In this document: piece after piece, positions 26,272-40,800 of the stretch
Position numbering within the stretch: position 1 is the first letter of the stretch
Layout: the number at the start of each line of letters is the position of its first letter
Source of the DNA: Actinomyces israelii DSM 43320
GTDB taxonomy: Bacteria; Actinomycetota; Actinomycetes; Actinomycetales; Actinomycetaceae
Assembly: GCF_000711965.1 (NCBI RefSeq)
Contig: NZ_JONS01000006.1
Coordinates: forward strand, 83,868 to 147,867
DNA length: 64,000 bases
Reading direction: 5' to 3'
The notes under the pieces: generated by a model
What the model saw: the letters and a program-made list of their open reading frames with translations, nothing else
The model's database searches: none
What the model was told of the DNA's origin: nothing
Program-made: the position numbers and the translations under genes

Positions 26272-26682
26272 ATGCTCGAGATCAAGGCCGGCGGCCTCAC
26301 CTTCCTGGCCCGCTACGAGGAGGAGACGGCCCCCGCGACCGTCGCCGCCTTCCGGAAGAAGCTCCTGCCGCTGGACTCCAAGATCATCCACGTCCGCTGG
26401 TCCGGCCAGGCCGGCTGGATCCCCATGGGCGACCTCGACCTGGGGATCGCGCCCGAGAACGGCACCTGCTACCCGCACCCCGGTGAGCTCGTCATCTACC
26501 CCGGCGGCGTCTCTGAGACCGAGCTGCTCATGGCCTACGGCTACGTCAACTTCGCCTCCAAGGCCGGCCAGCTCGCGGGCAACCACTTCGCCACCGTCGT
26601 CGAGGGGGCCGAGAACCTCCCCGCCCTCGGAGAGAGGCTCCTGTGGGACGGCGCCCAGGAGATCACGTTCCGAGAGGCCTGA
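26272..26682 (+). CDS. DUF3830 cyclophilin-like protein
   Basis: 136 aa; ATG at 26272 with AGAAAGGA upstream. Matches the DUF3830 pattern: HVRWSGQAGWIPMG, then FASKAGQLAGNHFATVVEG. The fold is related to small cyclophilin-like barrels; I know of no assigned reaction. It is embedded between the carbamoyltransferase and the split transketolase in a locus that lacks the usual ureidoglycolate enzymes, so it is a candidate for a missing lyase or aminohydrolase step. That is a guess from context only. Confidence 0.8.
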   Translation: MLEIKAGGLTFLARYEEETAPATVAAFRKKLLPLDSKIIHVRWSGQAGWIPMGDLDLGIAPENGTCYPHPGELVIYPGGVSETELLMAYGYVNFASKAGQLAGNHFATVVEGAENLPALGERLLWDGAQEITFREA

Positions 26683-26694
26683 CCCGCCACGAGC

Positions 26695-26746
26695 CGGCTC
26701 CGCCTCCCGCCCGGCGGGAGAACCCGCCGGGCGGGAGGCGGAGCCG
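26695..26746. other. 24-bp perfect hairpin just before the transketolase RBS
   Basis: Arms 26695-26718 and 26723-26746 (beginning CGGCTCCGCCTCCCGCCCGG) pair perfectly with loop AGAA. The AGAAGGAGG ribosome site of the next gene starts right after the stem. It could stabilise mRNA ends or set relative expression within the operon. Confidence 0.75.
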
Positions 26747-26760
26747 AGAAGGAGGAAACC

Positions 26761-27582
26761 ATGCTCAATGACCAGGAGCTCGCCGAGCTCGAGGACGTGG
26801 CGCGCCAGTGCCGGCGCGACATCGTCCGCATGACCCACAAGGCCGGCAGCGGTCACCCGGGAGGCTCCCTCTCGGCCGTTGACGCGCTCGTCGTCCTCTA
26901 CCTGCGGCACATGCGCGTGCGGCCCCAGGAGCCGCTGTGGCACGGGCGCGACATGTTCTTCCTGTCCAAGGGGCACTGCACGCCCGCGTACTACGCGGTC
27001 ATGGCTGCGCGCGGCTACCTCCCCCATGAGGAGCTGCTCACCTTCAGGGCCATGGGCAGCCGGCTCCAGGGCCACCCCTCCAACACCCACCTGCCCGGCG
27101 TCGACTCCTCGTCCGGCTCGCTGGGCCAGGGGCTCTCCATCGCCAACGGGGCCGCGCTCGCGGCCCGCTACGAGGGCCTGAACGCGCGCTACTACGTCAT
27201 GATCGGCGACGGCGAGAGCCAGGAGGGCCAGATCTGGGAGGCGGCCATGACGGCGGCCGCCTGGGGCCTGGACAGCGTCTGCGCCATTGTCGACGTCAAT
27301 GGCATCCAGCTGGACGGGACCGTGGAGTCCGTCAAGTCCCTGGGCGACCTGCCGGCCAAGTGGCGGGCCTTCGGCTGGAACGTCATCGACGTCGACGGCC
27401 ACGACCTGCGCGCCGTGGACGACGCGCTCACCGAGGCCTCCCGCACCAGGGGCGCCCCCACCACGATCATCTCCCGCACCGTCAAGGGCAAGGGCGTGTC
27501 CTTCATGGAGAACACCGCCAAGTACCACGGGCTCGCCCCCACGGACGAGGAGCTCACCACCGCTCTGGAGGAACTGCGATGA
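26761..27582 (+). CDS. Split transketolase, N-terminal (TPP-binding) subunit
   Basis: 273 aa; ATG at 26761 with AAGGAGG upstream. Contains the TPP/Mg motif GDGESQEGQIWEAAMTAA and VDVNGIQLDG, together with HKAGSGHPGGSLSAVD, the usual N-terminal transketolase hallmarks. The second half is encoded separately by the next gene, which overlaps by 4 bp. Split transketolases are common in carbohydrate side pathways. In this locus, hydroxypyruvate is the attractive ketol donor; its use by transketolases is well established. Confidence 0.93.
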   Translation: MLNDQELAELEDVARQCRRDIVRMTHKAGSGHPGGSLSAVDALVVLYLRHMRVRPQEPLWHGRDMFFLSKGHCTPAYYAVMAARGYLPHEELLTFRAMGSRLQGHPSNTHLPGVDSSSGSLGQGLSIANGAALAARYEGLNARYYVMIGDGESQEGQIWEAAMTAAAWGLDSVCAIVDVNGIQLDGTVESVKSLGDLPAKWRAFGWNVIDVDGHDLRAVDDALTEASRTRGAPTTIISRTVKGKGVSFMENTAKYHGLAPTDEELTTALEELR

Positions 27583-28529
27583 CCCAGCGTCACGAGCCCC
27601 GGGAGCCCCGCGAGGGCTACGCCCGGGGGCTGGTGGAGATCGGCGTCGAGCACGACGACGTCTTCGTGCTCGACGGCGACTGCGCCAAGGCCAACTACAC
27701 CGACCGCTTCGGCGAGAGGTTCCCGGACCGGTTCTTCAACCTCGGCATCGCCGAGTGCGACATCGTCGGCACCGCGGCCGGCATGGCCGCCCTGGGACGG
27801 GTGCCCTTCGCCAACGCCTACGGCAACTTCCTGACCGGACGCGGCTTCGACCAGGTGCGCGTCTCGGTGGCCTACTCCCGGCGCAACGTCAAGATCGTCG
27901 GGCACAACGCCGGCACCACCGCAGCCCAGGAGGGGGCGACCCACCTGCCGCTGGAGGACGTCGCGATCATGCGGGCCATCCCCGAGATGACCGTCGTCGT
28001 GCCGTGCGACGCCGTCGAGATGCGCAAGGCCGTCCACGCCGCCCACGCCCTGGACGGGCCCGTGTACCTGCGCGTCGGCAGGCTCCCCGTCCCCGTGGTC
28101 ACCGATGAGGACACTCCCTTCGAGATCGGCAGGGCGGTCCGGCTGCGCGAGGGCGAGGACGTCACCCTGCTCACGACGGGCTGCATGGCCTCCGAGACCC
28201 TCGGCGCTGCCGACCTGCTCGCCGCCGGGGGCGTCGAGGCTGACGTCCTCCACCTGCACACCGTCAAGCCCCTCGACGTCGAGGCGGTCGTCGCCTCGGT
28301 GACCAGGACCGGCTGCGCCGTCACCGCCGAGGAGCACTCCGTGCTGGGTGGCCTGGGATCCGCCGTCGCCGAGACCCTGGGCGCCCGTCTGCCCGCCCCC
28401 CTGGAGCGGGTCGGCACCAAGGACGTCTTCGGGGTGTCCGAAACCATGGACGAGCTCTTCGACTACTTCGGGCTGCGCGCCGCCGACATCGCCCGGGCGG
28501 CGCGCACGGTCCTGGAGCGCCGTGGCTGA
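27579..28529 (+). CDS. Split transketolase, C-terminal subunit
   Basis: 316 aa; the ATG at 27579 overlaps the preceding stop (ATGA), a sign of coupled synthesis of the two subunits. Pyrimidine-binding domain with FNLGIAECDIVGTAAGMAALG (the catalytic Glu of TPP activation), GHNAGTTAAQEGATHLPLEDVA and a C-terminal transketolase_C domain (VEADVLHLHTVKPLD, AEEHSVLGGLGSAVAE). Works only with the N-terminal subunit. Confidence 0.93.
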   Translation: MTQRHEPREPREGYARGLVEIGVEHDDVFVLDGDCAKANYTDRFGERFPDRFFNLGIAECDIVGTAAGMAALGRVPFANAYGNFLTGRGFDQVRVSVAYSRRNVKIVGHNAGTTAAQEGATHLPLEDVAIMRAIPEMTVVVPCDAVEMRKAVHAAHALDGPVYLRVGRLPVPVVTDEDTPFEIGRAVRLREGEDVTLLTTGCMASETLGAADLLAAGGVEADVLHLHTVKPLDVEAVVASVTRTGCAVTAEEHSVLGGLGSAVAETLGARLPAPLERVGTKDVFGVSETMDELFDYFGLRAADIARAARTVLERRG

Positions 28530-28628
28530 CCGTCCCACCCGCGCGGCCCGCCGCGCGCACCCGCCGCACACCACCCACCACGCGCACCCGCCGGGCGCGC
28601 GGCTACGAGAAGACCGAGGAGACACAGC

Positions 28629-29549
28629 ATGAAAGAGTCACTGCACGACTACATGAAGGTCGGGATCGTCCACTTCATGGCCTACCCCTTCGCCCAGAGC
28701 GGCCAGGAGCCGGTCGCGGACGCGGTCGCCGAGATCGTCGAGGACGACTTCTTCGACGCCATCGAGGTCACCCGCATTGACGACGACGCCGAGCGCCGGC
28801 GCGTGGCGGACCTCCTGGACAGCGCCGGCGTCGCCGTCGGCTTCGGCGGCCAGCCCTACGTCCTCAAGGGCCGGCTCAACCTCAACTCGCCCGACGAGGA
28901 GGAGCGCGCGCACGCCATCGACGTCCTCAAGGGGGGCATCGACCAGGCCTACGAGCTCGGCGCGGGGAAGTTCGGCTTCCTGTCGGGCCCCAGGCCGCCG
29001 GCGGGCGAGCGGGACCGGGCGCTGGAGCTCCTGGCCGACTCGATCGTCCAGCTCGGCCGCTACGCCCGCTCCAAGGGGGACCTCGTGCTGTCCCTGGAGA
29101 CCTTCGACGACTCCACCGACAAGAAGGCCCTCGTCGGCACCAACCGCATGGCCTGCGAGCTCGCCTACGAGGTGCGCAAGGCCATCCCGGACTTCGGCCT
29201 CATGGTCGACCTGTCCCACCTGCCGATGCAGGGAGAGACCCCGCACCAGGCGCTGAGCGCTACCCGGGAGTTCATCAACCACGCCCACATTGGCAACTGC
29301 GTCATCAGCGACCCGAGCCACCCCGACTACGGGGACCTCCACCCGTACTTCGGCCACCCCCAGGGCGAGAGCAATGTCCCGCAGGTACGCGAGTTCCTCC
29401 GCGCCCTGCTCGACATCGGCTACCTGCGCCCCGACGCCCCCGAGCGCAGCATCGTCGCCTTCGAGGTGCAGCCCCGCGGCGGCCAGCGCAGCCGCGCGGT
29501 CGTCGCGGACGCCAAGCGCGTGCTGCGGGAGGCCTGGCGGACGCTGTAA
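28629..29549 (+). CDS. Sugar phosphate isomerase/epimerase-like TIM barrel
   Basis: 306 aa; ATG at 28629 with GAGGAGA upstream. Xylose-isomerase-like TIM barrel: metal-ligand glutamate in LSLETFDD, Asp in MVDLSHLPM, His in HAHIGNC and a final Glu in VAFEVQPRGG. Lying directly before glyoxylate carboligase, it is the best candidate for hydroxypyruvate isomerase (tartronate semialdehyde to hydroxypyruvate), although it does not look like a close Hyi homologue by eye. It may instead act on a ketose made by the neighbouring transketolase. Confidence 0.8.
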   Translation: MKESLHDYMKVGIVHFMAYPFAQSGQEPVADAVAEIVEDDFFDAIEVTRIDDDAERRRVADLLDSAGVAVGFGGQPYVLKGRLNLNSPDEEERAHAIDVLKGGIDQAYELGAGKFGFLSGPRPPAGERDRALELLADSIVQLGRYARSKGDLVLSLETFDDSTDKKALVGTNRMACELAYEVRKAIPDFGLMVDLSHLPMQGETPHQALSATREFINHAHIGNCVISDPSHPDYGDLHPYFGHPQGESNVPQVREFLRALLDIGYLRPDAPERSIVAFEVQPRGGQRSRAVVADAKRVLREAWRTL

Positions 29550-29615
29550 CACCCGCGGGCGGCCCCGCACGGGGCTGCCCGGCGGCGCACATCCCACCGA
29601 TTGGAGCAGAGAACC

Positions 29616-31391
<1,776 letters not shown>

Positions 31392-31723
31392 GCGGCCGCA
31401 GAGCCGCCGGCCGCTTCGCCCGGCGGCTCCGCGGGCCTCAGCGCCTCCGCGCTCCCGCCTCCGCCCCCGCCGGGACGCCGGCGGGGCGGGGCCACCGGGG
31501 TACCGCGGCCTCCGACGTCGGAGACCTTGAGGCCGACCGCCGGTGCGGGGAGGCCCGTCGGCTGCCGGCGGGAGCGGCGCACTGCCGATCGCGCGCCCCG
31601 GGCGCGGGGCGCCCGTCGTCGTCACGGTGCGGGCCGGTGACGACAGCCGGCCACCGCGACGGCGGTGAGCCGAGCCCTCAGCCAGGCCCGCGCTACCTGA
31701 CAACGGTGTGAGGAGAAGAAGAC
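31392..31723. other. Intergenic region after gcl
   Basis: 332 bp, very GC-rich, no gene. Two hairpins are visible: GAGCCGCCGG/CCGGCGGCTC and a CGCCGG/CCGGCG stem with GACG loop near 31470. They may end the main operon, leaving the second NCS1 permease on its own transcript. No copy of the FadR-type operator is seen here. Confidence 0.55.
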
Positions 31724-33247
31724 ATGAAAGCACTGGACGTCCGCCACGACGAGCTGCGCCGCGGCGACACCGCGGGACGATTGTTCAACGACGACCTGGC
31801 CCCGGCGCGCGCGAGCGACCGCAGCTGGAACAGCTACTCGCTGTTCTCCCTGTGGATGAACGACGCGCACAACGCCTCGAACTACACATTCGCCGCCGCC
31901 CTGTTCATCGGGACGGGGACGCTCATGGGCATGACGCCGCTCGCGATCGTCATCGGGGTGCTCGTCGCCACCGTGATCATCTTCGCGGCGTGCTGCGTCT
32001 CGGGGCAGATGGGCTACGAGACCGGCGCGCCGTACCCCGTCATCAGCAGGGTGACCTGGGGCGTGTGGGGCGCGAACTTCCCGGCGATCGTCCGGGGCGT
32101 TGTCGCCATCGCCTGGTACGGCATTCAGACCTACCTCGCCTCCATCTCCCTGGAACTGCTCCTCATGCGCATATTCCCGGGCATGCTGACGTGGAGCGCC
32201 TCGTTCCTCGGCCTCCGGCTCTCCGGGTGGCTGGCGTTCCTGATCCTGTCGGCCGTCCAGCTGGTCATCGTGTGGCGCGGGATGGAGGCGGTCCGGCACT
32301 TCCAGGGGGCCGCGGGCCCCACCATCTGGGCCATTATGATCGGCCTGGGCCTGTGGATGCTCTCCCGGGCCGGATGGCAGTTCCACTGGACGGTCAACGC
32401 CGACGGCGTGGCGCCGCCGGCGGGCACGCAGGTCCACCAGGTGCTGGTCACGGTGGGCCTGACGGTCGGCACGCTGGCGACCCTCATGCTCAACTTCTCC
32501 GACTTCGCCCGCTACGCGCCGAGCTCGCGCTCCATGGTCATGGGCAACCTGCTCGGCCTGCCGCTGAACTGGACCGCCTTCGCCATGACGTCGGTCCTGT
32601 GCTCGGCGGCGGCCATCGAGGTCTACGGAGTGGCCATCCACGACCCGGGCGAGCTGCTGTCCCTGGTCGACAACGACATCGTCTTCTACGTGGTGAGCAT
32701 CGGGTTCATTGTGGCCACCATCGGGGTGAATATTGTCGCCAACTTCGTCTCGGCGGCCTTCGACCTGTCCAATGTCAACCCCAAGCGGATCTCCTTCCGG
32801 GTGGGCGGAATCGTCGCCGTCGTCGCCTCCATTGCGGTCACGCCCTGGAACCTCTACGGGAGCCCCGCGGCCATCACCTACTTCCTGGGCTCGCTGGGGG
32901 CGCTCCTGGGCCCCTTCTTCGGGATTCTCGTCATTGACTACTTCTACTTCAAGCGCGCACGCGTCGACCTGCGGGACCTGTACTCGCCGGCGCGCGACGG
33001 ACGGTACTACTACCACCGCGGAGTCAATATGAATGCGCTGATCGCCTTCATTCCGGCGGCGATCATCGCCCTGTGCATCGCGCTCGTCCCGGTGCCGCTG
33101 CTGCAGACCCTGGCCCCGTTCTCCTGGTTCATCGCCGCCCCGCTCGGATCGCTGTGCTACTGGACGGTCATGCGCGTGCGCGGGGTCGAGGAGCGGCTGG
33201 TGCCCGTGCCGACCGCCGAGGAGCGGAGCAGGACGGAGGCCGCATAG
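31724..33247 (+). CDS. Second NCS1 family permease
   Basis: 507 aa; ATG at 31724 with GAGGAG upstream. Same family as the permease at 22213: LFNDDLAPARASDR, GVWGANFPAIVRGVVAIAWYG, LMLNFSDFARYAP, FGILVIDYF. The two differ clearly through the core, so they probably prefer different ureides or nucleobases (for instance allantoin and uracil or hydantoin). Last gene of the ureide region; a terminator-like hairpin follows at 33509. Confidence 0.92.
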   Translation: MKALDVRHDELRRGDTAGRLFNDDLAPARASDRSWNSYSLFSLWMNDAHNASNYTFAAALFIGTGTLMGMTPLAIVIGVLVATVIIFAACCVSGQMGYETGAPYPVISRVTWGVWGANFPAIVRGVVAIAWYGIQTYLASISLELLLMRIFPGMLTWSASFLGLRLSGWLAFLILSAVQLVIVWRGMEAVRHFQGAAGPTIWAIMIGLGLWMLSRAGWQFHWTVNADGVAPPAGTQVHQVLVTVGLTVGTLATLMLNFSDFARYAPSSRSMVMGNLLGLPLNWTAFAMTSVLCSAAAIEVYGVAIHDPGELLSLVDNDIVFYVVSIGFIVATIGVNIVANFVSAAFDLSNVNPKRISFRVGGIVAVVASIAVTPWNLYGSPAAITYFLGSLGALLGPFFGILVIDYFYFKRARVDLRDLYSPARDGRYYYHRGVNMNALIAFIPAAIIALCIALVPVPLLQTLAPFSWFIAAPLGSLCYWTVMRVRGVEERLVPVPTAEERSRTEAA

Positions 33248-33434
33248 AGTCCGAATAGATCGTATAGATCATGCGGTCCGTGCGGTCCGTGCGGGCTCCT
33301 CGTTCGGGCCGGGCGGCGCGGGTCGCGCCGTGTGGACTCCGAACAGGTCCGGTGCGGGGTGCGACGGCGGCACTGAGCGCGCGGCCGCGGAGGCGCTTGG
33401 CGCACGCCGTCGTGCCCTGCGGCCGCCGGCCTGA

Positions 33435-33488
33435 ACCGATCTCGACGCGGAAGTGAACCGATCTCGAGCCGGAGTACGACCGATCTCG
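33435..33488. repeat. Three phased ACCGATCTCG repeats
   Basis: Identical 10-mers start at 33435, 33457 and 33479, exactly 22 bp (about two helical turns) apart, in a GAACCGATCTCGA context. They could be cooperative protein-binding sites. The same CGATCTCG string occurs in the loop-side arms of hairpin copies 2 and 4. Confidence 0.8.
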
Positions 33489-33508
33489 GCGGCGGCACAC
33501 ACGACTGC

Positions 33509-33550
33509 GGCCCGCGGAGCCGGGTTGTCTCTCCCGGCCCGCGGGCCTTT
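33509..33550 (+). terminator. Probable terminator after the NCS1 permease
   Basis: GGCCCGCG (33509-33516) plus CCGGG (33520-33524) pair with CCCGG (33533-33537) and CGCGGGCC (33540-33547) through a small internal loop, followed by TTTG. It lies 260 bp downstream of the permease gene. Confidence 0.5.
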
Positions 33551-33856
33551 GTCGTCGAGGGGCTCAACTCCGGGTTCCCAAATCCGGAGGAGCGCGCCTC
33601 CTTCGCCAGAGCGACCGGTGCCGGGCTCCCTAAGACCCGACTCCGTCTCGGCAGCGAGCCGGTCACCGGGTTCCCCAACCCTCGCGGCCCGCTCCGTCCA
33701 GCGGCAGTCACTATGTAACCCGACCCGCCTGGAAACTCACCCCTATGAACCCTGGCAAGTTCCTGTGAACGTCAGATTGTGGTGCTCGTGGGATCCAGCC
33801 GGCCCGCACCGACCTGCGCCGGCCCTCGTCTTGACCCTCGCGCTGCGTGAGGGCCC

Positions 33857-34711
33857 ATGCTGTCGGGCGTGAGAGATGCTGTGCTCATGGAGCTTGCGGA
33901 CACCGTGCGGGGCCGGGCCGAGGGGCCCGGCGAGATGACGGTCGGGCGAGTCGCCGGGCTCGTCGGCGTCAGCGTGCGCACCCTGCACCACTGGGACGAG
34001 ATCGGGCTGGTCGTCCCCTCGGCCCGCTCGTGGGCCGGCTACCGGCTTTACAGTGCCGAGGACGTCGCCCGGATCCACCGGGTGCTCGTCTACCGGGAGA
34101 CCGGGATGCCGCTGGCCGAGGTGGCCCGGGTCCTGGACGACCCGCACGTCGACGCCGTCGCGCACTTGGCCCGCCAGCGCGAGCTGCTCCGGGCCCGCAT
34201 CGCTCACCTGACCCGGATGCTCCGGGCAGTGGACACGATGATGGAGAGGAACAGTATGGGGCAGAACCTGACTCCGCAGCAGCAGGCCGAGATCCTCGGC
34301 GCCGAGTGGGACCCCGCCTGGCAGGAGGAGGCCGAGGAGCGCTGGGGCGGCACCGAGGAGTGGGCGCAGTCGTCCGCCCGCAAGGCCGCCATGACCCGGT
34401 GGGACTGGGCGTGCGTCGCCAAGGAGACGGGTGCCCTCGAGGCCGACCTGGCGGCCGCCATGCGCGAGGGCGTCGCCCCCGGCAGCGAGCGGGCCAACGC
34501 CCTGGCCGAGCGGCACCGAGCGAGCATCGACCAGTGGTTCGACGCGACCTATGCCAAGCAGGTGCTCATCGCCCGCGGCTACGTCGCCGACCCGCGCTTC
34601 ACCGCCTACTACGACAGGATCGAGGACGGCCTGGCCGCCTGGCTCAAGGATGTCGTCGACGCCAACGCCGCCGCCCACGGGGTGGACCCGGCCACCGCCG
34701 TCTGGGAGTGA
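33857..34711 (+). CDS. MerR-family TipA-type regulator
   Basis: 284 aa from the ATG at 33857; starts at 33887 or 33935 are also possible, since the MerR domain begins only at MTVGRVAGLVGVSVRTLHHWDEIGL. The N-terminal winged helix and dimer coil (to about residue 150) are followed by a TipAS domain (WDPAWQEEAEERWGGTEEW and DQWFDATYAKQVLIARGYVADPRFTAYYD), which in known members binds thiopeptide or other multidrug ligands. Stands alone between repeats and the P-type ATPase; what it controls is not evident. Confidence 0.9.
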   Translation: MLSGVRDAVLMELADTVRGRAEGPGEMTVGRVAGLVGVSVRTLHHWDEIGLVVPSARSWAGYRLYSAEDVARIHRVLVYRETGMPLAEVARVLDDPHVDAVAHLARQRELLRARIAHLTRMLRAVDTMMERNSMGQNLTPQQQAEILGAEWDPAWQEEAEERWGGTEEWAQSSARKAAMTRWDWACVAKETGALEADLAAAMREGVAPGSERANALAERHRASIDQWFDATYAKQVLIARGYVADPRFTAYYDRIEDGLAAWLKDVVDANAAAHGVDPATAVWE

Positions 34712-34736
34712 GACGGCGCCGGCGCTCTGCCGGCGT

Positions 34737-34803
34737 CGAGATAGACATTTTCGTACGAGATAGACGGTGACACCGCCGACCTCGTACGAAAATGTCTATC
34801 TCG
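34737..34803. repeat. Dispersed covarying hairpin, copy 3
   Basis: Arms 34737-34759 and 34781-34803 pair over 23 bp around a 21-nt centre with CGGTG/CACCG. It lies between the convergent merR and P-type ATPase genes. Confidence 0.95.
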
Positions 34804-34817
34804 GGGGGTGCGGCGCG

Positions 34818-37757
<2,940 letters not shown>

Positions 37758-37786
37758 GAAGAGACTGTAGCCGCAGCCCCATCTCG

Positions 37787-37855
37787 TCGAGAGAGACATT
37801 TTCGTACGAGATAGACGGTGACACCGCCGATCTCGTACGAAAATGTCTCTCTCGA
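37787..37855. repeat. Dispersed covarying hairpin, copy 4
   Basis: Arms 37787-37812 and 37830-37855 pair perfectly over 26 bp. GAGAGAC replaces the usual GATAGAC and is matched by GTCTCTC in the other arm. This is the only copy between two codirectional genes (after the PEPCK-like gene, before the ATPase gene). Confidence 0.95.
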
Positions 37856-37885
37856 GGGGCGCCAGCGTGAGGGACGTCCGGGGCC

Positions 37886-40800
37886 TCAGGCCAGGGAGGG
37901 CTGGAGGCCGAGCGTGCCCACCAGGTGCGCCCGGTAGGCCGGCGAGGTGACCTCGTCGAGCCAGGCGCGCGCCGAGGCCAGGCGGCCCTCGATATCGAGG
38001 CGCTCGGTGACCTCCTCGTTGCCCTGGGTCGTGGTGAAGCGGGTCAGGGCCGCGATCGCGGACTCTGCCTGCTTGCGGTCGCGCTCGACCTTGGCGTCCA
38101 CGCGCTCCGCGTACCAGTCGGAGGCCAGGATGTTCTCCCGCTCGAACAGGGCGCGCAGCTCCGGGCTCGACAGCGTCCACCCCTCCTCGGAGCGCCCGGA
38201 GTACATGATCTCCAGCAGCGCCTTGAGCGGCGGCACGGCCCACTGGATGGAGCCGTCGTCGACGTAGTGCTTGGCCACGGCCCGGTGGGTGGCGACGATG
38301 ACCTCCACGGAGTCGGCGAAGATCGCCGGGTCCTGCAGCTCGGGCCGCAGCATCTCCTCGGTGAACACGACGTCGGGGTGCAGGAAGATGCGCCCGAAGT
38401 AGGCCGTCGCGAAGGCGGCGTTCATGCGGTAGCCCAGACGCGAGGCCTCGATGCGGCGGCCCTCGTGGTCGAAGTCCTCCAGGCGCTCCAGGTAGCCGGC
38501 CTCGATCAGGGCGCGGGCGTCGCGCTCCTGCGGGGTCATGCGCGAGAAGATCTCGGGCACCAGCAGGGAGATGTCGTGGGCGACCTTGACCTTCGGGCCG
38601 ATGTAGCCCGCCGAGCTCAGCCAGCCGTCGTAGCCGCCCAGCGCGTAGGACAGCAGCGCGGCGTTGAGGTCGTAGACGGGCGGCAGCGCGTTGAAGGGCG
38701 ACTTGGTCAGCGCCCCCTCGCTGCCCGCGCCCGTGGTGGAGGGCGACTTGCCGGTCATGGAGGAGATGAACTCCATGAACAGCTCGGGCAGCTCCATGTA
38801 GTGCAGCGGGTTGTAGGCGCACAGCGCGGGCACGCCCGGCTCGGGCGGGTTGTTGCGGCGTCCCGCGGCGACGACGTCGACGCCGTGGCGCGCCGGGGCG
38901 GCCAGCGGCGCGTCCCGGTACAGGTGGATGGACAGGTCGGCCAGCGCGACGTCCCGGGGGTTGGCGATGTCCGGGCGCACCTGCAGGTAGCGCGGGTTCC
39001 TGGTGGGCGCGCCGCCGACCAGGCGCGGGTTCGCCGTCGAGGTCCAGTAGGTCTCCTCGCGCGGGTCGGCCGCCTCGGGGATCGCGGCCGCGCGCCGCAC
39101 GAGCTCCTGCATGGGCTCGGTGAAGCGTGACAGGCCGGGGGCGTCGGCGACCATGGCGCGGGCGTCGGCCGGGGTCAGCGGCTGGTAGTTCGAGATGAAC
39201 AGACCCGTGCCGGACATGTCCCGCTCGGTCTGCTTGTCGTAGCCGCGCACAATGGCGTCGTCGGGGCGCTGGAAGAGCAGCGACTCACAGTTGGTGACGA
39301 ACTTGCGCGAGACGCTGGAGCCGGCCGTGGACTCCAGGCCGCCGGGCGCCACGATCGAGGAGGTGATGTCGTCCTCGGTCTGGACCTTGGCGGCCGGGGA
39401 GAAGTCCGGGCGCAGGGACAGCAGGCGCCAGGCGCCGTCGTCCTCGAAGCCCACGCGCAGCATGTTGACCTTGATGACCTCGCCGTCCAGGCGCAGCGAG
39501 TTGCCCTTACGGCCGTTGATAATGCCGACCGAGAAGTGGCTGCGCCAGTCCGCGCCCCAGCCGGGCTGGTAGTAGCGCTTGACGGTGAAAATGAGCTCCT
39601 TGATGTGGGCCGGGATGGACTCCAGGAAGGCGTTGTACTCCTCGGTGTACATGCTCGAGGGCGTCAGCAGCTTGATGACGCTGCCCAGCGAACGGCGCTC
39701 GGACAGGATCGGGCGGTGGTGGGCGCTCTTGTTGGCCGGGTCCACGAAGCGGTCGGCGTAGTTGCCGTCCAGGATCTTCTGCACGGCGTCGAGGTCGGCG
39801 TCCACGTCGCCCACGTAGGCCTCCCCGAACACGAAGGCGTCCAGGAGGGACTTGGAGATCTCCGACTTGCCGCCGCCGGAGACGGTGGCGGGCTTGTGCG
39901 CCTGGGTGGCCCACGGCGCGGTGCCCACCAGGTGCCACTGGGTGGCGTCGCCCTCGCGGTGCTTGGCGTGGACCCGGTAGCCGCCGGGGGCGATGTAGAC
40001 CCGGTCGGCCAGCAGCGGGATGGAGGCCTCCCGGCCGTCCGCGCGGTCCCAGGTCACTGTCTGGGTGCGCATGGAGAAGTGCGCGCCCGCGGGCACCAGG
40101 ACAATCCCCTCGTCCGGGCGGCCGTCGTCGTCGAGCAGGACCGCCGAGCCGTCCGCGCGCGCCTCGAAGCGGCCGGGGTTGCGCGCGAGCACCCGCTCGA
40201 CGGTGGCGCCGGCGGGGGTGTGGACGTCGGTGTACTCCTGGCCCAGGTTGTAGCGAGGGAAGGCCAGGGCCCCGCCGGAGTGCTCCTCCTCCACGCAGCC
40301 GAACAGGTTGGCCGAGTAGCTGATCTGGGTCTTGACCTCCTTCTTGCAGTAGCCGTAGTAGTTGTCGGCGATAATGGTGACGATGACGCCGCGCTCGTCG
40401 CGGGCCACCAGCTTGAAGGCCTTGCCGTCGTTGTAGAGCTCGTCGGCGCCCCGCCAGCACATGCCGTCGCGGCGCTGGCGCTCGGTGGCCTCCTCCCAGG
40501 CCGGCAGCCCCAGCTCCTTCTTGGTCAGGCGGGTCAGGTGCGGGGCGAGGATGACGCAGCCGGTGTGCCCGGTCCACGACTCCGGCGCCAGGGAGGCGTC
40601 GTTCTCAGGCAGGTAGGGGTCCCCGCCGTTGCCGAAGATGCCCTCGACGAAGTCGAGGTTGGACACCAGGCCGCCGGGCGCGATGAAGCGGATCTCCATG
40701 GAGCGCTCGGCGGAGAAGCCGGGTACCTCGGGCACGACGACGGGGCGCAGCAGCAGGGAGACGAAGCAGCGGGCCGGATCGGCCTGGGTGGAGGCCCACG

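Larger units (their letters stand above)
33248..33856. other. Repeat-bearing intergenic region before merR
   Basis: 609 bp with no supported gene. It holds three ACCGATCTCG units at 22-bp spacing (33435, 33457, 33479), a hairpin at 33509-33550 and three imperfect CCGGGYTCCC units (33570, 33621, 33666). The last 130 bp before merR look like ordinary upstream sequence. Confidence 0.6.

Noticed and set aside
33435..33488. Second CRISPR remnant
   Set aside because: Repeat cores of 10 bp with 12-bp intervals are too short for repeats and spacers.
37758..38822. Upstream extension of the P-type ATPase frame
   Set aside because: Overlaps hairpin copy 4 and the PEPCK-like gene; no ATPase-like residues before the ATG at 37757.
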